Below, in pieces: positions 29,070 through 38,758 of a stretch of DNA of 64,000 nucleotides. The notes below the pieces were generated by a model. That model did no database searches. It had not been told where the DNA came from and worked only from the letters and a program-made list of their open reading frames with translations. Each line of letters opens with the position of its first letter. Position 1 is the stretch's first letter. The translations under genes were made by a program, and so were the position numbers. This stretch comes from Catenovulum sediminis (GTDB taxonomy: Bacteria > Pseudomonadota > Gammaproteobacteria > Enterobacterales > Alteromonadaceae), in contig NZ_CP041660.1 in assembly GCF_007289895.1 (NCBI RefSeq), positions 310,001-374,000 on the forward strand. The letters run 5' to 3'.

Positions 29070-31649
29070 TTATACTGGCTCAACCGCTTCGACTTCAGTG
29101 ACGTCAAGGGTTTTAATAATTTCACCTTTGCTAATTTTTGCTCTGGCTTGCATATCAATACGGGCACGCTCTTGACCACGCTCTGCAACATATGCAAGCG
29201 AATCGTCTGTCGCATCAGAGTTAATAAAGTGAGCAAATCGCTTAAGTCTTTCTTTACTATGAATCGTTTTCTTCCACTCACATTCGTAGTTATCGATAAT
29301 GCGCTGCATGTCAGCTTCAAGCTCTTCGCAGATACCCAATTTATCGTCAATAATGACAGACTTAAGGTAGTCTAAGCCGCCTTCCATGTTATCCATCCAA
29401 ACCGAAGTTCGCTGTAAACGATCTGCTGTATGGCTATAGAACATGTAGAATCGATCGACGTATTTGATTAATGTTTCATCGTCTAAATCGGTTGCAAATA
29501 AATCAGCATGGCGCGGTTTCATACCACCGTTACCACAAACGTAAAGGTTCCAACCTTTATCCGTTGCAATGACACCCACATCTTTACTTTGTGCTTCAGC
29601 ACATTCACGGGTACAACCAGAAACCGCCATTTTCACCTTATGCGGGGTCCGCATGCCTTTGTAGCGCATTTCTAATAAGACAGCCATAGAGACAGAATCT
29701 AGCATACCGTAACGACACCAAGTCGAACCGACACAAGATTTAACCGTACGTAAAGATTTACCGTACGCATGGCCTGTTTCGAAACCGGCAGCAATGAGCT
29801 TTTCCCAAATAACTGGAAGCTGATGCAATTGTGCGCCGAAGAAGTCTATACGTTGACCGCCCGTTAGTTTGGTATACAAGTTAAACTCTTTACCAATCTC
29901 GCCCAATGCAATCAATTGATCCGGTGTTACTTCCCCAGCAGCCATACGTGGAACAACAGAGTAAGTACCATCTTTTTGCATGTTGGCTAAAAAGATATCA
30001 TTGGTATCCTGCAGCTGTATATTGTCGTCGGAAAGAACATAATCATTCCACTGAGTGGCTAACATAGAACCGACAGCTGGCTTACAAATTTCACAGCCTT
30101 TTCCATGCCCATGTTCACTGATTAGCTGATCGAACGTTTTGATTTTCTTCGCACGTACAATGTCAAATAATTCCTGTCGCGTGTATTCAAAGTGTGCACA
30201 AATATTGTTATTAACTTCGACACCCATTTCAGTTAATGCAGCGTTCATCACCTGAGTCGTCATCGCAGCACAACCACCACAACCTGTTACCGCTTTGGTA
30301 CAAGATTTAATGCCGGCTATATCAGTACAACCTCCTTTTACCGCTTCAAAAATATCGCCTTTTGAAACATCGTGACATGAACATATTTGCGCACTGTCTG
30401 GTAACGCATCGACACCCAGTGCCGGCGCTGCACCGTCCATTGCGGGTAAAATGAAAGCCTCTGGAGAACCTGGGATATCAATATCGCCTAACATCATTTG
30501 TAACAAATTGCCGTATGCTTCCACATCACCGACCAATACTGCACCCAGTACTTTTTTGTTCTCTGCACAGACAATTAAGCGTTTGTAAACACCCGCATGA
30601 CCATCACTATAGGTGTAACTTAAACTACCCGGTGTGCGACCTTGCGCATCACCGATACTCGCCACATCAACACCTAATAATTTTAATTTGGTACTCATAT
30701 CCGCGCCTTCAAACGCTTCTTGACCACCTGTGATATGAGATACCGCAACTTTGGCCATATTGTAGCCCGGTGCCACTAAGCCAAATATTTTGCCATCCCA
30801 TAGCGCACATTCACCAATGGCGTAAATATCTTTAGCCGATGTTTGACAGAAGTTATCAATGACGATACCGCCACGAGGACCAATTTCGATATCAAATTGA
30901 CGAGCTAACTCATCTTGTGGACGAATACCAGCAGAAAAAACAATCATGTCTGTTTCTAAATGCGTGCCATCTGCAAAATTCATTCGATAACGACACGTTT
31001 CACCAGCTACGATTTCAGTTGTATTTTTTTCGGTGTGAACACCCACACCAAGCGATTCAATCTTACTACGTAATAACTGACCGCCACCTTCGTCTAATTG
31101 AACAGCCATCAATCTAGGCGCAAATTCAACAACGTGTGATTTTAAGCCTAAGTTTTGTAGCGCATTGGCCGCTTCTAAACCTAACAAACCACCGCCGACT
31201 ACAACACCTACTTTACTTTCTTTTGCTGATGCAGTGATCGCCTCTAAATCTTCAATGGTTCGGTATACTAAACAGTGATCTTGCTCTCGACCCGGTACAG
31301 GTGGAACAAAAGGATAAGAACCAGTGGCTAAAATAAGTTTGTCGTATGATTCTTCACGCCCACTGGCCGTCACGATTTTATTATTATCGCTATCAATGGT
31401 TACGACTTTATCATTAACAATAAAACGCACTCCATTTTCGTCATAAAAGTCTGGAGACGTCAGCATTAACTCATCTACTGTTTTACCAGCAAAGTAGTAG
31501 GACAGCTGCACACGGTCATAGGCAAGACGCGGCTCTTCTGAAAATGTGACGACTTCATACTGGTCATAATCTGGATGTTCAATCATGTTTTCGATGAACT
31601 TATGCCCAACCATACCGTTACCAACAACAACTATTTTTTGCTTGCTCAT
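29070..31649 (-). CDS. nirB: nitrite reductase large subunit NirB
   Basis: NirB reduces nitrite to ammonium with NADH, carrying FAD, iron-sulfur and sirohaem centres. The product is 859 aa. Seen in order: FAD/NAD domain starting VVGNGMVGHKF, a BFD-like [2Fe-2S] domain (CSCHDVS with CGGCAAM), and the sirohaem/[4Fe-4S] half with CVGSTWCRYG (C-x5-C) and GCTRECAEA (C-x3-C). All ligands are present. It lies 19 bases after cobA, whose product supplies the sirohaem precursor. Confidence 0.97.
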   Translation of the reverse strand: MSKQKIVVVGNGMVGHKFIENMIEHPDYDQYEVVTFSEEPRLAYDRVQLSYYFAGKTVDELMLTSPDFYDENGVRFIVNDKVVTIDSDNNKIVTASGREESYDKLILATGSYPFVPPVPGREQDHCLVYRTIEDLEAITASAKESKVGVVVGGGLLGLEAANALQNLGLKSHVVEFAPRLMAVQLDEGGGQLLRSKIESLGVGVHTEKNTTEIVAGETCRYRMNFADGTHLETDMIVFSAGIRPQDELARQFDIEIGPRGGIVIDNFCQTSAKDIYAIGECALWDGKIFGLVAPGYNMAKVAVSHITGGQEAFEGADMSTKLKLLGVDVASIGDAQGRTPGSLSYTYSDGHAGVYKRLIVCAENKKVLGAVLVGDVEAYGNLLQMMLGDIDIPGSPEAFILPAMDGAAPALGVDALPDSAQICSCHDVSKGDIFEAVKGGCTDIAGIKSCTKAVTGCGGCAAMTTQVMNAALTEMGVEVNNNICAHFEYTRQELFDIVRAKKIKTFDQLISEHGHGKGCEICKPAVGSMLATQWNDYVLSDDNIQLQDTNDIFLANMQKDGTYSVVPRMAAGEVTPDQLIALGEIGKEFNLYTKLTGGQRIDFFGAQLHQLPVIWEKLIAAGFETGHAYGKSLRTVKSCVGSTWCRYGMLDSVSMAVLLEMRYKGMRTPHKVKMAVSGCTRECAEAQSKDVGVIATDKGWNLYVCGNGGMKPRHADLFATDLDDETLIKYVDRFYMFYSHTADRLQRTSVWMDNMEGGLDYLKSVIIDDKLGICEELEADMQRIIDNYECEWKKTIHSKERLKRFAHFINSDATDDSLAYVAERGQERARIDMQARAKISKGEIIKTLDVTEVEAVEPV

Positions 31650-31668
31650 TTTATTTACTTACCCTCTA

Positions 31669-32472
31669 TTAAGCTGACAACTGCGTCCATTCAGAATTTG
31701 AACTGGTCAGTGATCCAAACCAGTGCAGGGATTCTGCTAACTCGACAACATGACCAATTACGACCAAAGTGGGCGACTGCAACTTGTGTTGTTTTGCCAA
31801 CCCTTCTAAGTCAGATACACTCCCTGTAAAAACTCTTTGCTCTTTACGACAACCATTCTCAATTAGTGCGGCTGGTGTATCCGCAGCTAAACCATGCGTT
31901 GTAAGCTGCTGACGAATGTCCGGCAACTTGTTTAATCCCATATAAAAAACGAGTGTGTGATCTAAGCGAGCTAAAGCTTGCCAATCCACGTTTAATTCTT
32001 TTTCAGCATGTGCAGTGATGAAAGTACAAGCCTGCGAAGTACCACGATGCGTGACCGGAATACCCGCATAAGCGGCCGCGCCAACACCAGAGGTGACACC
32101 TGGGACGACTTCAACTTCAATACCTTGCTGTTTTAGCGCCAGCATTTCTTCACCGCCTCGACCAAATACAAATGGGTCGCCGCCTTTTAAACGACAGATA
32201 CTGAAACCTTTTTGTGCTTTTTCGATGAGTAGAGCATTTAATTGATCTTGCGGAATACAATGGTGACCCATTGCTTTACCTACATAAAATGCAGGTGTAG
32301 TGGCAGGAAACAAACTACGGATATCATCGCTGACCAAACGGTCATATAAAATAATATCTGCAGTTTGAATGCATCTTAGCGCTTTAACTGTAATAAGATC
32401 GGCATCTCCAGGTCCCGCGCCAACAAGGAAAACTTTACCAACACCAATGTCTTTTGTTACTAACTTAAACAT
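31669..32472 (-). CDS. cobA: uroporphyrinogen-III C-methyltransferase
   Basis: This SAM-dependent enzyme makes precorrin-2, the precursor of sirohaem needed by NirB. The 267-aa product shows the family blocks FLVGAGPGDADLIT, YDRLVSDD, RLKGGDPFVFGRGGEE and VPGVTSGVGAAAYAGIPVTHRG. It is the CobA (single-domain) type; the oxidase and chelatase steps must be supplied by another gene. It is the first gene of cobA-nirB-nirD-narK and has a sigma-54-type element 40 bases upstream. Confidence 0.94.
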   Translation of the reverse strand: MFKLVTKDIGVGKVFLVGAGPGDADLITVKALRCIQTADIILYDRLVSDDIRSLFPATTPAFYVGKAMGHHCIPQDQLNALLIEKAQKGFSICRLKGGDPFVFGRGGEEMLALKQQGIEVEVVPGVTSGVGAAAYAGIPVTHRGTSQACTFITAHAEKELNVDWQALARLDHTLVFYMGLNKLPDIRQQLTTHGLAADTPAALIENGCRKEQRVFTGSVSDLEGLAKQHKLQSPTLVVIGHVVELAESLHWFGSLTSSNSEWTQLSA

Positions 32473-32511
32473 CTTTGCACAAGCTTAGTAATGAACGAAT
32501 AATTCATTAAA

Positions 32512-32527
32512 AGCAAAGCCGATGCCA
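32512..32527 (-). promoter_or_regulatory. sigma-54-type promoter of cobA-nirBD
   Basis: The minus strand reads TGGCATCGGCTTTGCT, with GG and GC exactly 10 bases apart, which matches the -24/-12 consensus (TGGCACG, 4 bases, TTGCA/T) at 14 of the 16 expected positions or their tolerated variants. The transcript would start near 32500, giving a short leader before the cobA ATG at 32472. Confidence 0.6.
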
Positions 32528-32750
32528 ACACTTTAATAACGACAAATATATTTTTTAATTTGCTGTTTTAATTGATTTTATTTTCTATATTTTTCGTTAA
32601 AGAAGTAATAAAAACCGCTTTTTGAGCGTTCCTTACAATTCTTCTATAAATGATTTTTCACTTTGGTGAAGCACCCTGCACCATTAATGCACAGCAAATG
32701 CGCGGATGAAATACCAGTTAAGCGCACTTTGTTTGAGCAATGGTTTTTAG

Positions 32751-32897
32751 AGCTGCGAGTTACGAGCTGCGAGCTGCGAGCTGCGAGCTGCGAGCTGGTA
32801 GCTGCGAGCTGGTAGCTACCAGCTACGAGTTTCAAGTTTCAAGTTTCAAGTTTCAAGTTTCAAGTTTCAAGTTTCAAGTTTCAAGTTTCAAGTTTCA
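32751..32897. repeat. heptanucleotide tandem array, 21 units
   Basis: Exactly 147 bases consist of 21 units of 7 bases with no slippage. The first 11 units are AGCTGCG or close variants (AGTTACG, AGCTGGT, AGCTACC, AGCTACG) and the last 10 are all AGTTTCA. Every unit begins AGCT or AGTT. The variant units 32807-32824 make an 18-bp perfect palindrome. A further AGCTGCG-AGTTTCG pair occurs at 32962-32975. Frames through it (for example FKFQVSS repeats) are artefacts of the period. Confidence 0.95.
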
Positions 32898-32903
32898 AGT
32901 GCA

Positions 32904-32930
32904 TTGTAGGTCGTGGCTTTAGCCCGACAA
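32904..32930. repeat. REP-like hairpin unit next to the heptamer array
   Basis: The 27 bases run TTGTAGGTCGTGGCTTTAGC and end CCGACAA. GTCG pairs with CGAC and GGCT with AGCC around a short loop, with one bulge. The same unit follows the second heptamer array at 50414-50440 and recurs four more times in 50471-50625. Confidence 0.8.
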
Positions 32931-33243
32931 CCCAATATTAAACACTAGTTTTCTGGGCTAGAGCTGCGAGTTTCGAGAAAGCGGATTCGAGTGCGTGTTG
33001 ATATTCAATTTATCTAAACAGACTTTCGCAGCAAGGATGCTGCGTTAAAGCTATAGAGATATATTTACGCGTGTCTGTGTGATAAATGAATATTAATGCG
33101 AACGGGTGAGTATGAACAGATAGTTAACTGAGCGTTATTCGCTCTTTTGCCGGATTAAAGTGGCAGCCTACAAAATGTCGGCCTTACGGCCGACATACAT
33201 AAACATACTGACGTGTTGCGGTAGCAAGCACTATCAACAAAGA
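32931..33243. other. gene-free stretch between array and porin, with hairpin
   Basis: No gene is visible in these 313 bases. At 33175-33196 there is a 9-bp perfect stem, ATGTCGGCC with GGCCGACAT, loop TTAC. Its outline (GTCGGCC-TTA-GGCCGAC-ATACA) resembles the REP-like unit seen elsewhere. Read on the minus strand it is followed by TTTTG and lies 48 bases past the porin stop, so it may also end the porin transcript. Confidence 0.6.
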
Positions 33244-34440
33244 TTAAAACTTAGTTTGAACCCAAGCCCATAAAATATCTTTGTCAGTACCCATGTCAGC
33301 AGAGAAACTGGCGTATTTCAGACCCACACCATAATCTCCTACTTTAGTTGCCGCAACCAAATCGATTTCGTCACCATAATCAATCGAACCAAAATCTGAT
33401 TTGAACGTGTGATAGAAAGCTTTTAGTGCAATACCACCCACTTTCGTGCCAACAAAACCATAAGTATCAACCAAACCATTTGGTAAACCGCCCGATGCAA
33501 AAGTACCGCCTAAAAATACATCAGCAAAACCATTGAACTTATGCAGCGTCGCTAAAGGTGTCGCAAAATTTGCAAGCCCATCATCCGAGCCCAAAGTTTC
33601 CTGACCTAATTTAACGGTAACGCCACTAAACACAGCGCCCAACTCTAAGCTTAAATAATCCGTATCATTACCTTTGTTATTGTCCTGTGTCGCGTATTCA
33701 GCAGAGTATAAAAACTTAACATCACTGCCTGTGCTACCCGCAAAACTGACACCATATGTATCTAGATCTTCCCGGCCTGCTGGATCTGTATCAATTTGGT
33801 AACCATAAACCACAACTTTACCAACCGGTGTTTTATAAGATAGATTGACTAAAATATCGCTTGAATCGATATCCGTGGCTTCAGCAAAAATTCGGTTATG
33901 TTTATAGACGTAAGAAACATTCGCGGTAAAATCACCAACGCCATACACAACATTTAATGCATCGAAAGTTTGTCTATCCTGTCTCCAGCCGACATGACCC
34001 ACATGGCGATGCCCATCTAAAGTTAATACCTGACGGCCTAGTTTTGCCGAGAAACCACCACTTTTATAAGCGATATAAGCTTGTTCAAGCTCGGTAAACT
34101 CTGGATCAGGAATGACACTTTTATCACTGGGCTCAGTCTTACCTGCCGGCGGAACTTTGTATTCATCTACACCCGCAACAACACGGTTGTCTTCAAATTC
34201 AACGAAGCCAGTAAACCCATTAAGATCAGCTGTTTTAAAACCAAGACGCGTTCTAAAGGTTAGAGCATTAGCACTGGATGCATCATCTACACTTTCATAA
34301 CGTAAACGAAGATCACCCGTTGCTTTGCCTTCTTTAAAAGCTTCAGCTAGAGAATCCGCAGCCATTGCGGGGCTAGAAATTAACCCTGTACCAATTAAAG
34401 ATGCCAAAGTTAATGCTAGTTTAGATTTTTTAAGTTCCAT
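33244..34440 (-). CDS. outer membrane porin-like beta-barrel protein
   Basis: The 398-aa protein has a signal peptide cut after SSPAMA, then DSLAEAFKEGKATGDLRLRYESVDD and many alternating strands ending in an aromatic residue (VQTKF), the outer membrane barrel signature. It resembles the alginate-export/phosphate-selective porin-like barrels seen in marine gammaproteobacteria. Lying inside the nitrate locus it could be the outer membrane route for nitrate, but this is inferred from position. It has its own sigma-70-like promoter and GGGAG ribosome-binding site. Confidence 0.78.
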   Translation of the reverse strand: MELKKSKLALTLASLIGTGLISSPAMAADSLAEAFKEGKATGDLRLRYESVDDASSANALTFRTRLGFKTADLNGFTGFVEFEDNRVVAGVDEYKVPPAGKTEPSDKSVIPDPEFTELEQAYIAYKSGGFSAKLGRQVLTLDGHRHVGHVGWRQDRQTFDALNVVYGVGDFTANVSYVYKHNRIFAEATDIDSSDILVNLSYKTPVGKVVVYGYQIDTDPAGREDLDTYGVSFAGSTGSDVKFLYSAEYATQDNNKGNDTDYLSLELGAVFSGVTVKLGQETLGSDDGLANFATPLATLHKFNGFADVFLGGTFASGGLPNGLVDTYGFVGTKVGGIALKAFYHTFKSDFGSIDYGDEIDLVAATKVGDYGVGLKYASFSADMGTDKDILWAWVQTKF

Positions 34441-34508
34441 AGGTCACTCCCAATTACAAATAAAAATTCTGTGTTTGAAAGTGATGCTGGATGTATAGAC
34501 GCGCTACT

Positions 34509-34538
34509 AGAATACGCTAAAAAGATTTGAATGGTCAA
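34509..34538 (-). promoter_or_regulatory. sigma-70-type promoter of the porin
   Basis: On the minus strand TTGACC (34538-34533), an 18-base spacer and TATTCT (34514-34509) form a reasonable -35/-10 pair about 70 bases before the porin start codon. Confidence 0.5.
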
Positions 34539-34663
34539 GCAAAAAAACAAATTAAATCAATATTTATCAATGTGTTATGAGAAACAAAACGACAAAAACA
34601 GCCTAACTATAAAGCCAGACTGTTTGTAGTAGAGCGCGCCAAGTCAGACGCTCAATCAAGTGC

Positions 34664-35698
34664 TTAATTTTGACCAAATAACCCGTTTTTAGAATCTCTA
34701 CGTTGCCAAATATCCTGAGCTTGCTGAATGGCGTGCTCTACTATTTGTGCTTTATCTTCCTCAGTTTTTGTTTTTTGCGCTTTAGCCAATTCATTAAAAG
34801 CCAAATAAATACCTAAAGTACCAACAACCGCTTTTTCAGCGTATTCATTGTCAACGTCACCCAACCAAAACGCTTTAAGCTGGTTGAGCTCCAACGCTCT
34901 CGGTTTGACTTGCCACCCGTCTAATAAAGCTGGGAAAGTTAAGTGCTCTTTTTGTCCCGCAATAAAATAATGTAAATTGACATCACGCTCAGGGTTATAT
35001 TCAATCTCCCCCCCTTCACCACGAAAGCACATAACATTACCTTGATTGCATAACTCAGCTACTTCTACATGACGTACATCAAAATGTCGATGATGAACAC
35101 CATGTAAACTAAACTCTGCATTACTTGGATTCAACATTCGTGCCAAAGTGTTAGCGCAAGAGCGTAAACCAAATAAAGAACGTAATTGAATCAATTCATT
35201 CAACTTTTCATGTACATCTTCAAGCTCTGCGTAACAAAACCCAAACCTTTGTAGCATATCTTCAGCTTGCTGTTTGTTTTTAGCCGGAGTTACACCAAAG
35301 TACTCTAATGTTTCTCGCATATATAAACGCTTAGATTCTGGCTCTGCGGTACCATGCACAAATATTTTGCGCCCAGTTTGTGCAAACGCCATAATAGCGA
35401 GCAACATCCAAGGCAAATGACGTCTTTTACCCGCGTAACAACCTAAATCCAAATCAATCTGTAATCCTTCAAATTCAGTATTGATTGAACTTCTAATAGC
35501 CTCAACAAACCCAGCCAACTCTTCAGGTGTTTCTTCTCTCACACGCAAGAGCATTAAAAAGGCACCTAACTGCTCGGCACTTACCTGCCCATCTAATACC
35601 TGCAACATTGCATCTTTTGCTTGCGCTTGATCTAACGTTTGCCCGGCACGCTGACCGCGACCTATCATCTTAATATATTCTTTAAACTCGGTTGTCAT
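34664..35698 (-). CDS. ybiB: TrpD2/YbiB-family protein
   Basis: The 344-aa protein is related to anthranilate phosphoribosyltransferase (the N-terminal helical ML-QVLDGQVSAEQLGAFLMLLRVREET block is typical) but belongs to the TrpD2/YbiB branch, which in Escherichia coli binds nucleic acids and lacks the anthranilate reaction. DLGCYAGKRRHLPWML replaces the usual glycine-rich substrate loop. It is often found beside nasA in marine gammaproteobacteria. A terminator separates it from nasA, so readthrough or a weak promoter must drive it. Confidence 0.82.
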   Translation of the reverse strand: MTTEFKEYIKMIGRGQRAGQTLDQAQAKDAMLQVLDGQVSAEQLGAFLMLLRVREETPEELAGFVEAIRSSINTEFEGLQIDLDLGCYAGKRRHLPWMLLAIMAFAQTGRKIFVHGTAEPESKRLYMRETLEYFGVTPAKNKQQAEDMLQRFGFCYAELEDVHEKLNELIQLRSLFGLRSCANTLARMLNPSNAEFSLHGVHHRHFDVRHVEVAELCNQGNVMCFRGEGGEIEYNPERDVNLHYFIAGQKEHLTFPALLDGWQVKPRALELNQLKAFWLGDVDNEYAEKAVVGTLGIYLAFNELAKAQKTKTEEDKAQIVEHAIQQAQDIWQRRDSKNGLFGQN

Positions 35699-35740
35699 TG
35701 TTGTATTACCTTAAATACCCTTTTTGACGGGGTATAAACC

Positions 35741-35767
35741 AAAAAAAGCAGGCTCAGCCTGCTTTTT
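35741..35767 (-). terminator. intrinsic terminator after nasA
   Basis: The perfect stem AAAAAGCAGGC/GCCTGCTTTTT with a 3-base loop is followed on the minus strand by seven T residues. It sits 34 bases beyond the nasA stop. Confidence 0.85.
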
Positions 35768-35800
35768 AGTGTATCAAATTCCAGTGGCTTTGCCTGCTGA

Positions 35801-38464
35801 TTAAACCGCCACAGCCGGGCAATTAGCACGAATCAAACCACTTAGATCGGTTTTGCACGAACCACAATTTGTCCCACATTTAAGGCGCTCGCCTAACTTT
35901 TCAACTGTATCGTCACCATAATCAACAATTGCTTCAATAATTTGCTTTTCACCTACTTGGAAACAACTGCATATTTGGCGACCCTTGGCAACTTCCGGTG
36001 TCGGAGTGCCTGCCACTAAAGCTTTAATTTCTTCCCGATCAAACTGTTGCAGCATAAACATTTCACTTAACCAACTGGTATCCTCGGCAAATGGTGTAGC
36101 TTGAATATAACAAACGAACTCTAACTGCTGCGCTTTGTAACACATTACGCGAAATGATTTTTCAGAGCTGTTTTCAACCCGAATCCACTCACCTTGACTC
36201 ACACTATGTTGCTGACACCAATCTAACCAATCAGAAATTTCACCTTGCCCAGCAAATGACATTTGAAAACCGGCTTGATTTGGCGCTTTTGTCCAGTATT
36301 CACTGTCTGACATAATCATACTGCGACTAAATGCAATACCATAAAAATCGGCTGCATAAGGCTCTATAGTGACAGCTGCATGCTTGAGTTCCGGTTGACC
36401 AGAAATCGGGTCCACAACTGGTGCATATAATTTATTAATATTAGCCTGCGAAGCAAACTGTTTATTCCAATGCATAGGTGCAAACAGTTCACCTTTACGC
36501 TGACCAGAATCTAACTTAACTTTTAATAAAACTTGACCAAAGGCAGAAGTCACTTTGGCGACTTGTCCATCGATTAACGAGAAACGTTCTGCATCATTTG
36601 GATGCACTGCGACAAAAGGCTCGGCAATGTGAGCGGTTAATTTTGCCGCCTTACCGGTTCGAGTCATCGTATGCCACTGGTCACGCACACGACCACTATT
36701 AAGGACTAACGGATATTCTTCAGAGGTGATTTGCACGGGTGCTTTTGCAGTAACGCCAACAAATTGAGCTTTACCACTTTTCGTGAAAAAGCGCCCATCT
36801 TCAAACATTCGACTACAACCTTGCGGATACTGCGCATTGACAGGCCACTGAACAGGGCGCAGTCTATCATATTCACCTTCACTCATACCTGCTAAGCCGC
36901 TGATATCAAAATCACGAGAACCATAATTTTCATAGCCGGATAAACGCGCGTGCTCATCAAAAATTTCAGCTGGAGAGGTAAACCGAAAGCCAGACGCAAA
37001 ACCCATTGCTTGCGCAACTTCGCAAATAATTTGCCAGTCGTGTTTTGCTTCACCCGATGGTGGCATAATGCCTCTTTGGCGTGAAATTCGTCGCTCTGAG
37101 TTGGTTACCGTTCCATCCTTCTCAGACCAGCCTGTTGCCGGCAACCTAACATTTGCCCACTCAGTGGTATCGGTATTTAAATTACAATCAGAAACGACGA
37201 CTAAAGGACATGCTGCTAAAGCTTCAGCAATCGCATTACCATTAGGTAAGCTTACCGCTGGGTTAGTCGCCATTACCCATATCGCTTTAATTTCACCATT
37301 GCGCACTTTTTCAAACATATCTACGGCTTTTGCACCAGCTTTATCCGCTATTCGAGGTGAACGCCAGAAAGTTTGCACATTTTCACGATGTTTCGGGTTT
37401 TCGATATCCATATGTGCTGCAAGCATATTGGCTAAACCGCCTACTTCTCGTCCGCCCATCGCATTAGGTTGACCAGTGATAGAAAAAGGTCCGCTGCCAA
37501 CTTTACCAACTTTCCCTGAAGCCAAATGACAATTAATAATCGCATTGCATTTGTCGGTACCCTGTGAGCTTTGATTTACTCCCATACAATAAAAAGTAAT
37601 CGCCGTCGGGCTATTAGCAAACCATTGGTAATAAGTAGAAACCTGCTCTAATGGAATATCACAATACTGAGCGACTCTTTCTGCTGTCCAAGCCTGACAC
37701 GATTCCAATGTTGCAGAAAACCCTTCAGTATGTTGTTCAATATAGTTTTTATCTAATAACCCTTGTTCGGCAAGATAATTAACCACACCATTAAGTAGAG
37801 CAACATCGGTTCCCGGTTTTATCGCGATATGTAGATCAGCCAATTCAGAGGTTGCACTTTGGCGCGGATCAATCACCACAACTTTCATATCCGGGTTAAT
37901 TTGTTTCGCTCTTTCCATACGCTGGAACAACACCGGATGTGTCCAAGCAGCATTAGAGCCGACCAATACCAATAAATCGGTATCTTCTAAATCTTGATAG
38001 TTGCAAGGCACTGTGTCAGAACCAAATGCACGTTTGTAACCTGCAACAGCAGATGACATGCATAAACGAGAATTGGTATCTATGTTTGCCGAGCCAATGT
38101 ATCCTTTCATTAATTTATTTGCGACATAATAATCTTCTGTCAATAACTGACCAGATACATACAAAGCAACTGCTTGCGGTCCGTGTTTTTCAATGACGTT
38201 CTGAAAACCGCTCGCAACATGGTTAATAGCTTCATCCCAAGAAACAACTGAATCCCCTATCATAGGCTGCAGTAATCGCCCGGACACATCATTCGTTTCT
38301 AACACGGATGAGCCTTTAACACACAAACGCCCAAAATTGGCGGGATGATCAGAAGAGCCATTTACTTGAGTTAGCGTCTGGCCATCAACGTTAACGTCAA
38401 TGCCACATCCAACACCACAATACGGACAAGTGGTTTGTTTTAATCTTACTGCTGGTTTGTTCAT
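35801..38464 (-). CDS. nasA: assimilatory nitrate reductase catalytic subunit
   Basis: NasA reduces nitrate to nitrite in the cytoplasm with a bis-molybdopterin centre. From the ATG at 38464 the product is 887 aa. TTCPYCGVGCG and the later FGRLCVKGS bind the N-terminal [4Fe-4S] cluster; molybdopterin-binding stretches such as SRLCMSSAV and VMATNPAVSLPN follow. A C-terminal BFD-like domain (CSCFQVGEKQI with CGTNCGSC) adds a [2Fe-2S] cluster, typical of the NasB-partnered type. Longer in-frame starts up to 38521 (GTG) exist. A sigma-54-type element lies about 110 bases upstream. Confidence 0.95.
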   Translation of the reverse strand: MNKPAVRLKQTTCPYCGVGCGIDVNVDGQTLTQVNGSSDHPANFGRLCVKGSSVLETNDVSGRLLQPMIGDSVVSWDEAINHVASGFQNVIEKHGPQAVALYVSGQLLTEDYYVANKLMKGYIGSANIDTNSRLCMSSAVAGYKRAFGSDTVPCNYQDLEDTDLLVLVGSNAAWTHPVLFQRMERAKQINPDMKVVVIDPRQSATSELADLHIAIKPGTDVALLNGVVNYLAEQGLLDKNYIEQHTEGFSATLESCQAWTAERVAQYCDIPLEQVSTYYQWFANSPTAITFYCMGVNQSSQGTDKCNAIINCHLASGKVGKVGSGPFSITGQPNAMGGREVGGLANMLAAHMDIENPKHRENVQTFWRSPRIADKAGAKAVDMFEKVRNGEIKAIWVMATNPAVSLPNGNAIAEALAACPLVVVSDCNLNTDTTEWANVRLPATGWSEKDGTVTNSERRISRQRGIMPPSGEAKHDWQIICEVAQAMGFASGFRFTSPAEIFDEHARLSGYENYGSRDFDISGLAGMSEGEYDRLRPVQWPVNAQYPQGCSRMFEDGRFFTKSGKAQFVGVTAKAPVQITSEEYPLVLNSGRVRDQWHTMTRTGKAAKLTAHIAEPFVAVHPNDAERFSLIDGQVAKVTSAFGQVLLKVKLDSGQRKGELFAPMHWNKQFASQANINKLYAPVVDPISGQPELKHAAVTIEPYAADFYGIAFSRSMIMSDSEYWTKAPNQAGFQMSFAGQGEISDWLDWCQQHSVSQGEWIRVENSSEKSFRVMCYKAQQLEFVCYIQATPFAEDTSWLSEMFMLQQFDREEIKALVAGTPTPEVAKGRQICSCFQVGEKQIIEAIVDYGDDTVEKLGERLKCGTNCGSCKTDLSGLIRANCPAVAV

Positions 38465-38574
38465 CAAATTCTTACCTAAATTCGGTTGAGCTTCCGCCAT
38501 TGGAATCATCAACATAAACACTCAAGTTTCGACTCTTCTGTCTTCTTTTGTCCGCCTTCGGACTACAGTAAAAA

Positions 38575-38590
38575 TGCAAACGACATGCCA
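38575..38590 (-). promoter_or_regulatory. sigma-54-type promoter of nasA
   Basis: The minus strand reads TGGCATGTCGTTTGCA, preceded by TT, the best match in the window to the -24/-12 consensus; only one core position (T for C) differs. GG and GC are 10 bases apart. The start of transcription would be near 38563. Confidence 0.7.
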
Positions 38591-38726
38591 AAAACACAAA
38601 GCATTGATTATAAAGGACTTTAAATCGAGTCGCACAAGAAAAATGCAGAAAGTGGTATTTATAACGCGTTTATACGGTTAGCGATGCACCAAAATCTAAC
38701 ACAGAAATAACTTGAGAGTTGAAACT

Positions 38727-38758
38727 AAAAAAGAAAACGCAGCCAAATGGCTGCGTTT
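38727..38758 (-). terminator. intrinsic terminator after nasB
   Basis: A perfect 10-bp stem (AAACGCAGCC with GGCTGCGTTT) and a 4-base loop are followed on the minus strand by TCTTTTTT. It lies 40 bases past the nasB stop and isolates nasA from nrtABD-nasB. Confidence 0.85.

Noticed and set aside
32606-32630. Small hairpin CGCT-CAAAA-AGCG followed by GTTTTTATT upstream of cobA, considered as a second attenuator
   Set aside because: Only four base pairs, and it lies upstream of the predicted sigma-54 start, so it would not be in the transcript.
32751-32897. Possible CRISPR array
   Set aside because: Units are 7 bases with no spacers; no cas genes.
32740-32922. Open frames across heptamer array 1, encoding repeats of FKFQVSS and similar
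   Set aside because: A 7-base period read in threes gives an automatic 7-residue repeat; no start signal, and frames exist on both strands.
37068-37472. 134-codon plus-strand frame inside nasA
   Set aside because: Antisense shadow of a conserved reductase gene with no start signal.
38550-38563. Hairpin in the nasA leader considered as an ANTAR target
   Set aside because: No second hexaloop with the right loop bases and no terminator before nasA.
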